NCBI GenBank assembly: GCA_964510855.1
Contig: CAZEDB010000041.1
Location: forward strand, 1 to 6,034
Source of the DNA: UBA8828 sp964510855
GTDB taxonomy: Bacteria > Verrucomicrobiota > Verrucomicrobiia > Opitutales > UBA953
Direction: 5' to 3'
DNA length: 6,034 nt
Shown: one piece after another, positions 1 to 6,034 of the stretch
Numbering within the stretch: position 1 is the stretch's first letter
Layout of the letters: each line of letters starts with the position of its first letter
Made by a program: the position numbers and the translations under genes
The notes under the pieces: generated by a model
The model's input: the letters and a program-made list of their open reading frames with translations, nothing else
Told to the model about the DNA's origin: nothing
Database searches by the model: none

Positions 1-2805
1 GGCGTGATGGATTTGGGGGATCAGATTGTCATCGTGCCCTCGGCCTTCGCGATGCGCTTGATCCAGGAGGAGCTCGCGATGCAGCACCCCGAAGGCATTT
101 TGCTGCCGCGCTTTGAGACACCGTCGTCGTTCCTAAACTGGGAAGAAGCGGGCAAACCTGTCGCAGGTGAAACCGAAGTGTTACTCGCTTGGATTGAAGT
201 CTTGGGTCAAATCAACCGCGCCGACTACCCTGCCCTCTTCCCTAATACCGAACCCGGCAGCTTTGATTTTACAGAAGCGAAAGACTTTGCACGGACACTT
301 TCTCAACTGCGCGACCAGCTCGGCGGTTCGGCCACGGGACATGATTTTGCGGCGGTGGCACACCTACCTGCTAACCCAGAGCCCGCGCGCTGGAGCGACC
401 TCGCTCGACTTGAAGTACTGTACCGACAAGCCCTCACTCAACGCGGCCTCGAAGATCACAATGACCGCCGTACCCGCCTCGCTACCGGCGACGGTATACC
501 TGAAGGCGTTAGCCGCATCTGGCTTGCTGCCCTACCTGACCCTCAGCCGCTGTTGCTGACGGCGCTGGCGCGCATGAGTCAGAAGATTGAAATTACGGTG
601 TTAGTCGGAGCGGATGCTAACGAAGCCGAAGCGTTTGACGGCTGGGGGCGACCGCTTGCAAGTGCTTGGCTCGAACGTCGCACCCCTTGGCCTGAGTTCG
701 ATACCCATGTACATGTGGTCGCAGACCCAGCCGAAGCGCTCAACCGCCTGCGGCTCCTTATCGGCAATACTAAGCCCGCAGCAGGGACCCTCGCCGTCTG
801 TGCCTGTGACCGCGAAGCGGATTCGCCCCGGGTCGCCGCTCTGATTCACTCCCTAGGTGGTGAAGCCGTTAACCCTCTCGGCAAAGCGCACACCACTCAC
901 GCCTTACACCATGCTCTAAGGGCTTGGGCGGCTTGTCTGGGCACAACCGAGCCTGACTTTAGTGCAACCCGCGAAGTATTCCACATCCCGGTCTTGGTGC
1001 GAAATTTTTTCGGAGGTAAAAAAGCTGAATCGTTTAGTGAGATTAACGCTTGGTTAGATGCAGCCGATAGCGCCTTGGTGCGAGGGCAGTTGAGTGAAAT
1101 CGCGGCGCGGGTAGCGGCGTTCCCGGAAAGTGGGGACGGGCAAGACCGGCGGCGGTCTGAAAAGATACGGGGGCTAGCTCAACCGTTGCGCAATTTACTT
1201 AACGAACGACAGCGGCAGTTAGAAATGTCGCCCGCGGCGGCACTGATGCACGCGCTGACCTTACTCATGGACGGGGTGAAGATTGATACCACGACCGAAG
1301 AAGGGACCTTTACGGAAGATGTCCTCAGCGCCATCGAAGCTACGGCGCGGCAAGCAGGGGATGGGATGGGACATCGGGAGTTCTTCGAGCTTGTGCTCGA
1401 GGTAGCTGGGGGTGAGCGCTTCAACTGGAGTGAAGGTGCTGAGGCGGTTAATCTGCCAGGGTGGGTTGAGGCGGCATGGGAACAGGTACCGCACCTCGTG
1501 ATCTTTGGGCTGAATGATCATCTCGTACCTCACGCACGTCACGCCGACCCCTTCTTACCCGCTGGTCTACGCAATCTGGTAGGTCTCCCCTCTAACGATG
1601 ACACCTTTGCGGCGGCGGCCTTTGGCTTAGAGCAGTTACGCCGACACCGAGCTCAAGCAGGTCGGTTAGATGTGATTGTACCCCAGGCGGATGAGATGGG
1701 CGACCCATTGCGGCCGTCGCGATTGCTTTTCTTGGGGCCGGACGACGTCCTAGCCCCTCGGGTACGTCGACTCTTTGCAGATGCGGCACCCGCTGAAGCG
1801 CAGCCCTATTGGGAAATACCCGACGCTCACCGGCTCGACCCTCGAGCTGAGCCCAAGCGCGTGGCTAAAATTACCGAGTCGGTGTCGGCCTCAAAACTTA
1901 AAGACTACTTAACCGACCCGGCAGAGTTTTGGCTCAAGCGGGCGATCGGGATGAATGCGGTTGAGCACGGACGGATCGAGCTCGATGCGGCGGGGTTTGG
2001 CGATCTCACCCACGGGGCGCTTGAGCGGTTTGGACAAGAACATCTCGGGAAGAAGCTGACGGATGCGGCGGCAATCGCGCGTTCGCTGTTGGGCCATCTC
2101 GAAGAACACCTACGATCGAAGTTTGGGACACGACCCGAGCCAGCTATTGTACTTCAAGCCATGGCAGCGGAAGCACGGCTGGTAGCTTTTGCTGAGGTAC
2201 AGGCGCAACTGGGAGCTAAGGGTTGGGTTATTCGGGGGGTCGAAGAAGAACTGCCTGCCTTTGAAGTAGAGGGGGTTAAAATTGTCGGCCGGCTAGACCG
2301 CCTCGACCAGAATACAGAAACGGGGGCTTGGAGAGTCTTTGACTATAAGACCTTTGCGGAGGCTAAGAGCCCGCGAGAAACCCACTTACGCATGCCGCGG
2401 GCGGGAGAGATAGAATTCCTGGTGCAAGTACCAGGTAAGATGAAAAAAGACGGCTCACGCGGGGCTGAACAAGTGCGACGCTGGAAGGATTTACAGTTAC
2501 CTGTTTATCACCATGCCCTGCGGAGCGGACATAAGGAGATCGGGGATCAGCCGCTGGCGATTGGCTACCTGTGTCTGCCGGCGCAGGTGGATGATGTAGG
2601 CCCAGCCTTTTGGGAAGACTTTGAATTAGTCGCGGAACAGTCGCTGCAGACGATTAAGGATGTGGTGGCGAAGATTCGCGCGGGGGGGCCGGAGGTATTT
2701 GCGGCCGGTAGTAGAAGTCCGGATTACCCTCTACTGCCCGCGCTCGCGGGGCGGCCGACGGAGGGCTGGATGAAAACCGAAAATCTAGGAGGGGTACGCG
2801 GATGA
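1..2805 (+). CDS. AddB-like PD-(D/E)XK nuclease subunit of a helicase-nuclease (5'-partial)
   Basis: Likely the non-motor subunit of an AddAB-type enzyme acting on double-strand DNA ends in the cytoplasm. Residues are counted from the GTG at 4. The C-terminal nuclease domain (about 626-870) is clear: S-A-S-K-L start (628-632), His670 in T-H-G-A-L-E-R-F, Asp765 in G-R-L-D-R-L-D, D780-Y-K-T and Q831-L-P-V-Y835. These are the metal-binding and catalytic positions of RecB-family nucleases. The middle part (about 490-590) carries the AddB-type stretch V-I-F-G-L-N-D-H-L-V-P (499-509), then G-L-P-S and a D-P-L-R-P-S-R-L-L end. No Walker A, DExx or motif VI is visible, so it is probably not a motor. 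GTG at 4 and ATG at 7 are possible starts, but codon 1-3 is also open and no ribosome site can be seen. The hydrophobic I-V-I-V-P-S strand at residues 8-13 usually lies about 20-40 residues inside AddB-like proteins, so the start is probably upstream. Only four cysteines occur (266, 268, 311, 857). The gene overlaps the downstream helicase gene by 4 bases. The nuclease call is firm; AddB orthology is inferred from context and fold order. Confidence 0.88.
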   Translation, partial: GVMDLGDQIVIVPSAFAMRLIQEELAMQHPEGILLPRFETPSSFLNWEEAGKPVAGETEVLLAWIEVLGQINRADYPALFPNTEPGSFDFTEAKDFARTLSQLRDQLGGSATGHDFAAVAHLPANPEPARWSDLARLEVLYRQALTQRGLEDHNDRRTRLATGDGIPEGVSRIWLAALPDPQPLLLTALARMSQKIEITVLVGADANEAEAFDGWGRPLASAWLERRTPWPEFDTHVHVVADPAEALNRLRLLIGNTKPAAGTLAVCACDREADSPRVAALIHSLGGEAVNPLGKAHTTHALHHALRAWAACLGTTEPDFSATREVFHIPVLVRNFFGGKKAESFSEINAWLDAADSALVRGQLSEIAARVAAFPESGDGQDRRRSEKIRGLAQPLRNLLNERQRQLEMSPAAALMHALTLLMDGVKIDTTTEEGTFTEDVLSAIEATARQAGDGMGHREFFELVLEVAGGERFNWSEGAEAVNLPGWVEAAWEQVPHLVIFGLNDHLVPHARHADPFLPAGLRNLVGLPSNDDTFAAAAFGLEQLRRHRAQAGRLDVIVPQADEMGDPLRPSRLLFLGPDDVLAPRVRRLFADAAPAEAQPYWEIPDAHRLDPRAEPKRVAKITESVSASKLKDYLTDPAEFWLKRAIGMNAVEHGRIELDAAGFGDLTHGALERFGQEHLGKKLTDAAAIARSLLGHLEEHLRSKFGTRPEPAIVLQAMAAEARLVAFAEVQAQLGAKGWVIRGVEEELPAFEVEGVKIVGRLDRLDQNTETGAWRVFDYKTFAEAKSPRETHLRMPRAGEIEFLVQVPGKMKKDGSRGAEQVRRWKDLQLPVYHHALRSGHKEIGDQPLAIGYLCLPAQVDDVGPAFWEDFELVAEQSLQTIKDVVAKIRAGGPEVFAAGSRSPDYPLLPALAGRPTEGWMKTENLGGVRG
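2787..2792 (+). promoter_or_regulatory. Strong Shine-Dalgarno (AGGAGG) for the helicase gene
   Basis: A perfect AGGAGG, continuing into GG, lies 9 bases before the ATG at 2802 and inside the last codons of the upstream nuclease gene. It fixes the helicase start at 2802: the next codons lead directly into the Walker A motif, and no earlier in-frame start has comparable support. With the ATGA overlap it suggests coupled translation in which a terminating ribosome re-initiates on the second gene. Confidence 0.85.
2802..2805 (+). other. ATGA stop/start overlap joining the two genes
   Basis: The TGA stop of the AddB-like gene (2803-2805) overlaps the ATG start of the helicase gene (2802-2804). 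This arrangement is typical of tightly co-translated subunits of one complex. There is no room between the genes for a promoter or terminator, so both should be read from one transcript begun upstream of the window. Confidence 0.93.
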
Positions 2806-5800
2806 GCCTGAAGAAACCGCCGCTGCAGAATAACGTCGTGCTCGCCTCGGCAGGCTCGGGCAAGACCTTCCGGCTGTCCGACCGAATCCTCAAGCTGCTC
2901 GCTCTTGGAGTGAAGCCCGAGGAGATTGTAGCGCTGACCTTTACTCGGGCGGCAGCGGCGGAGTTTGTGGCCAAGACGCTGGACAAACTAGCGGAAGCAG
3001 CGGCAGATCCCGCTAAGGCAACGGAGCTGAGCCAACGACTTGAGTTAGGGGCCGGCTATGACCAAGCATTTTTCCGAGGATTACTCCGGCGCACGCTACT
3101 CTCGATGCAGCGATTGACGTTGGGGACATTAGATAGCTTCTTTGCCCGCTTAGTGGTCAATAACCCGGCGGAGGTTGGGCTTGATGGGCCGGAGGTAAGG
3201 ACGATGGACGACCTTGAAGGGGCACGGGCGCGGCGCGGCGTGCTAAGTGAAGTCCTAGCCTCGACCGACGCAGCTGAACTTCGCGAGGTCGCACGCGAAC
3301 TGAGAGATTTGAATCAAGGCAAAGAGGTTGCCATGCCGCTAGCGACTTTTGAGAGCCGGGTGGCGGAATTGCACGACCTCTTGACGCTTGCCCCTGAGTC
3401 AACGCTTTGGGGCGAGGCTAAACGCATCTGGGGGGAAACCCCTAGACTGCTCACAGCCCCCTCGTCCAAAGCCTTAGCGGCCGCTGCGCAGGAGCTCACT
3501 GCTTGGGCTGAGGCGGGGACTTTCCACGCCACCCTTCGGAAGGGTCTGCTTGAATTCACTTTAGCCGTTTCGCAGGCCAAGAGTGCGGGTGAAATAGATG
3601 ATAAGTATCTAAAGACAATGGCAGGCCCGTTGGTCGATGTGACGCAAGGGGTAGATGGACGTGAGGTAACGATCAATTATAGTCGGCAGGACATTACTTT
3701 CCCGTCGGCTATCTGCGCGGCTTACCGCACGCTAGCGGCTCATGCGTTGGCGCTGGGGGTGAAGGCTAAGCTGGAGCAAACCCAGGCAATCCGCAGGCTG
3801 CTTGGTAGGTATGAGGCGGTTTATGCCCAGCGGGTCCGTCGGCGCGGGCGGTTAACGTTCTCAGACTATGTCACCCTGCTCTTGAACGCCGATGAATCGG
3901 TAAAGCTTGGGATGGATTACCGTCTGGATTGTCGGGTACGCCACTGGCTATTCGATGAATTCCAGGATACGAGTACCCGTCAGTGGAAAGTGTTAGCGAA
4001 TAATTTGTCGGAAGTACTCGAATCAAGCGGCGATGAGTGGCGGACGGCTTTCTTTGTGGGTGACCTCAAGCAATCGCTTTACGGCTGGAGAGCGGGTAAC
4101 CCGAGGTTGCTAGCGGATATTCGTGACCGGATGGTGCGATTACAGGGGACGGCAAAAGCCGAAGAGCGACTGATTGCGACGCGGCGCTGCTCGCAGCCTG
4201 TGGTCGATATGGTCAATACCCTGCTGGGTAATTTATTACCACAGGCTGTTTTTGTTTCAGAGCCGGCGATAGAAAAATGGGCGGCAACTTTTGAGACTCA
4301 CCGTACATTGGCAAAACGACCTGAAGACGGTGAGGCGCTTTGGGTGCGCTTGCCTGAGGTCGAAGAGACCGAAGGAGAAGATGTGGCTGAGAGCTCGGTG
4401 AGCCGACAAGCCCGCTGGATTGGTGAGCATTTAAAGTCGAGCGGCGTGCTGGAGGGGCGGCGGTTGCGCGCGGGGATAACCTGTGCGATTCTCGTTTCTA
4501 AGAACGATCAAGCGGCGGAGATTACCGAGACGCTACGTCGAATGGGGATTGAGGCAGCGGATGAGGGCGAGACCTCGGTGACCCAAGATAATCCGCTAAC
4601 GGCAGGGCTGGTGGCGTTGGTACGAGCGGCGGCTCACCCGGGCGATTCGAGGGCTCAAGGGCTGGCTGAGATGTCGTCGGCCAGTCGGACAACACTCGCA
4701 CGTCTCGGCGGCTGGAATCATGCCCGCGAGCGATTAGCTGAAATGCTACAAGCCCAAGGGGCTGAGGGGTTGGTACAAGAGTTGTTGAAAGACGTCGATT
4801 TGGCAGGAGACGACAACGCTCATGCATTTTTAAGAAAAAGGGTACGGCAGTTGATCGCTCTGGCGGTGGCTTATGATCAGACGGGCGAACGCTCGCTGGA
4901 GGGGCTTTGCGGTCATCTTGAGGGATCAAGCCTACGCGATACGGCTGACCCACAATCGGTGCAGGTATTAACCATCCACCGCTCTAAGGGGCTACAGTAT
5001 ACCTGCGTTTACCTGCCTTGCCTGAATAATACGCGTCAACCGCTGGCAGGCGTACGGGTAGATATGCCGATGGTGAAGGAGGCGGAGGACTTCTCGCCCG
5101 AGTGGATCTTGAGTAGACCGAAGTCGGCTATCTGTGAACTCGATGAAACGCTTAGGGCACAGACGGTGCGTGAAGCTGCCGATGTGGCTTACGAGAATCT
5201 TTGCCGAATTTATGTCGGTATGACGCGCGCAGTACGGCGACTGGTACTGATCACGGATGCGCTTAAGCCCGATAAACTGGCGGCGTTACGAGATGAGGAA
5301 ATGCACGGGAAGTACGACGTGGCTAAACTTTTGGAAGGCACACTTGGACAAGGAAGTGAGCCGAAACCCTTGGGCGGTGCAGAATTGGTTTGGTCGACGG
5401 GCAGCGCGGGGTGGATTGCTAACGAGCAAACGCAGCCCATGCCGGCTGAGGCCCCAGCCCCGAGCGCCGTGACCTTCGAGGCGGTGGTACGGCCTGAGCG
5501 GCTCAAGCCCTCGGCGGCAGGTAAACACGGGGCTGGACGGTCCTGGGCTCCAAGCCAACAGGTAGCGGCGGGCAAGGCCTTTGGATCACTGGTGCATGAC
5601 TTGATGGAGCCGCTCGGCTGGGATATTGCCGGCTTTGAGACGGCACTTAAGGAAAAGACCGCGACGACGAACGATAAAGTTTTGCTGGCGGCGCGGGATG
5701 AGATTTTGAAATGCCTCGCGGCGCCGACAGTGAGGGAAGCATTGGGTAAGCGACCTGAAGGTGCGTTACTTTGGACGGAACGTCAGGCCTCGCTCATGTA

Positions 5801-6034
5801 TGAAGGCAAACTGATGCATGCGGTTTTCGATCGGGTGCACGTGGTGCCCGGGAAGGAAGCGATTATTATCGATTATAAGACCAATGATGGTCTGACGGAT
5901 ACTGAGTTGGCCGACATTTACCGCGGGCAGATGGAATTGTATCGAATTGCGGTTGCGAAATTAGCCTCGGTACCGGTTGAGAAGGTACGATGCTTATTGA
6001 TTCATGTAAGGAAGGGGACGGTGGTGGAGGTGGG
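2802..6034 (+). CDS. AddA/RecB-like UvrD-family helicase-nuclease (3'-partial)
   Basis: Predicted ATP-dependent 3'-5' DNA helicase with a C-terminal nuclease, the motor subunit of an AddAB-type end-resection enzyme. I translated it by hand; it stays open for 1,077 codons to the window edge. Superfamily 1A motifs in order: Walker A A-S-A-G-S-G-K21-T (15-22); Ia L-T-F-T-R-A-A-A-A-E-F (45-55); Ib T-L-D-S-F-F (109-114); G-R-L-T-F-S-D-Y (349-356); Walker B D385-E-F-Q-D-T-S (385-391); III G-D-L-K-Q-S-L-Y-G-W-R (420-430); IV A-T-R-R-C (459-463); V L-T-I-H-R-S-K-G-L (723-731); VI Y-V-G-M-T-R809-A (804-810). Helical 1B- and 2B-type insertions fill about 127-345 and 490-715. A Pro/Ala-rich linker (about 876-925) leads to a PD-(D/E)XK domain with His932, Asp1010, D1024-Y-K-T and Q1043-x-x-x-Y1047. 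The domain appears nearly complete, so the stop should be close beyond 6034. The N-terminus is short and RecB-like, without the usual Q-motif segment ahead of Walker A. The start is supported by AGGAGG at 2787. The helicase call is firm; AddA versus RecB naming is unsettled, but the AddB-like neighbour favours AddA. Confidence 0.93.
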   Translation, partial: MSLKKPPLQNNVVLASAGSGKTFRLSDRILKLLALGVKPEEIVALTFTRAAAAEFVAKTLDKLAEAAADPAKATELSQRLELGAGYDQAFFRGLLRRTLLSMQRLTLGTLDSFFARLVVNNPAEVGLDGPEVRTMDDLEGARARRGVLSEVLASTDAAELREVARELRDLNQGKEVAMPLATFESRVAELHDLLTLAPESTLWGEAKRIWGETPRLLTAPSSKALAAAAQELTAWAEAGTFHATLRKGLLEFTLAVSQAKSAGEIDDKYLKTMAGPLVDVTQGVDGREVTINYSRQDITFPSAICAAYRTLAAHALALGVKAKLEQTQAIRRLLGRYEAVYAQRVRRRGRLTFSDYVTLLLNADESVKLGMDYRLDCRVRHWLFDEFQDTSTRQWKVLANNLSEVLESSGDEWRTAFFVGDLKQSLYGWRAGNPRLLADIRDRMVRLQGTAKAEERLIATRRCSQPVVDMVNTLLGNLLPQAVFVSEPAIEKWAATFETHRTLAKRPEDGEALWVRLPEVEETEGEDVAESSVSRQARWIGEHLKSSGVLEGRRLRAGITCAILVSKNDQAAEITETLRRMGIEAADEGETSVTQDNPLTAGLVALVRAAAHPGDSRAQGLAEMSSASRTTLARLGGWNHARERLAEMLQAQGAEGLVQELLKDVDLAGDDNAHAFLRKRVRQLIALAVAYDQTGERSLEGLCGHLEGSSLRDTADPQSVQVLTIHRSKGLQYTCVYLPCLNNTRQPLAGVRVDMPMVKEAEDFSPEWILSRPKSAICELDETLRAQTVREAADVAYENLCRIYVGMTRAVRRLVLITDALKPDKLAALRDEEMHGKYDVAKLLEGTLGQGSEPKPLGGAELVWSTGSAGWIANEQTQPMPAEAPAPSAVTFEAVVRPERLKPSAAGKHGAGRSWAPSQQVAAGKAFGSLVHDLMEPLGWDIAGFETALKEKTATTNDKVLLAARDEILKCLAAPTVREALGKRPEGALLWTERQASLMYEGKLMHAVFDRVHVVPGKEAIIIDYKTNDGLTDTELADIYRGQMELYRIAVAKLASVPVEKVRCLLIHVRKGTVVEV

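Noticed and set aside
65..81. AGGAGG at 65-70 with an 8-base gap to an in-frame ATG at 79, a possible true start of the first gene.
   Set aside because: It would delete the I-V-I-V-P-S strand and following helix that match the expected N-terminal part of AddB-like proteins. The motif is also explained by ordinary Gln-Glu-Glu codons.
707..716. Palindrome CATGTACATG inside the first gene.
   Set aside because: A single 10-base palindrome of the kind expected by chance in a window this long, within the Thr-His-Val-His-Val codons. No second copy was noticed.
1002..1023. AAATTTT in the X-XXY-YYZ register at 1002-1008, followed by GGAGG and a run of six A; a -1 shift would stop at 1017-1019.
   Set aside because: The Shine-Dalgarno-like motif is downstream rather than upstream, no clear stem-loop follows, and truncation there would remove the nuclease. 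Probably chance within Asn-Phe-Phe-Gly-Gly-Lys-Lys codons.
2654..2986. Minus-strand frame across the gene junction, a candidate antisense regulator.
   Set aside because: It overlaps the nuclease C-terminus and the Walker A region of two real genes, and its translation is compositionally biased. I see no convincing promoter.
3222..3242. Short inverted repeat GCACG...CGTGC around a GC-rich centre.
   Set aside because: Only a 5-base stem with mismatched flanks inside coding sequence and no U-run, so neither a terminator nor a convincing operator.
3314..3676. Minus-strand open frame of 120 codons opposite the helicase 1B region.
   Set aside because: The plus-strand helicase frame runs through without interruption. 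The antisense translation is Ser/Ala-rich with no motif or supported ribosome site.
4522..4953. Minus-strand open frame of 143 codons opposite the helicase gene.
   Set aside because: It lies wholly opposite the conserved helicase frame, has a low-complexity Pro/Arg-rich translation and no recognisable domain. It is a shadow of codon bias.
1..6034. Possibility that the helicase plus nuclease pair is an anti-phage defence module.
   Set aside because: The domain order and dual nucleases fit AddAB-type repair, and no defence-associated gene, integrase or composition shift is visible. Flanking genes would be needed to reopen this.

Overview
The window is entirely coding. It holds two long plus-strand genes whose ends overlap, and both run off the window. 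Together they look like a two-subunit helicase-nuclease of the AddAB/RexAB type, the exonuclease class that resects double-strand DNA ends for RecA-dependent recombination. I found no RNA gene, mobile element, CRISPR array, long repeat or intergenic gap.

Layout: bases 1-2805 encode an AddB-like protein. It has a degenerate helicase-like N-terminal and middle part and a C-terminal PD-(D/E)XK (RecB-family) nuclease domain. Its true start probably lies upstream of base 1. Bases 2802-6034 encode a UvrD/RecB-type (AddA-like) superfamily 1 helicase with a second C-terminal PD-(D/E)XK domain. This frame stays open for 1,077 codons to the window edge and is probably only a short way from its natural end. 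The genes meet in an ATGA stop/start overlap, with a strong Shine-Dalgarno sequence inside the end of the first gene. This indicates one operon with coupled translation and roughly equal amounts of the two subunits.

Expected joint role (family knowledge plus inference): the second protein supplies ATP-driven 3'-5' unwinding and one nuclease site. The first supplies the other nuclease site and a non-motor scaffold, which in studied AddAB enzymes scans for the Chi recombination signal. All core helicase motifs and both nuclease motif sets are present, so neither gene looks decayed.

Organism: a moderately GC-rich bacterium. The sequence style of the pair, such as a P-G-W-x-E-x-x-W segment before a G-L-N-D-H-x-V-P motif in the first protein and G-D-L-K-Q-S-L-Y-G-W-R in the second, reminds me of the divergent pairs in Verrucomicrobiota (Opitutales-like). 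This is recall without a search and is only a weak taxonomic inference.

The window looks like a divergent housekeeping DNA-repair locus rather than a new system. The points most worth a second look are that the AddB-like subunit lacks the cysteines that form the iron-sulfur cluster of canonical AddB, and that the helicase has a short RecB-like front end although it is paired with an AddB-like partner.
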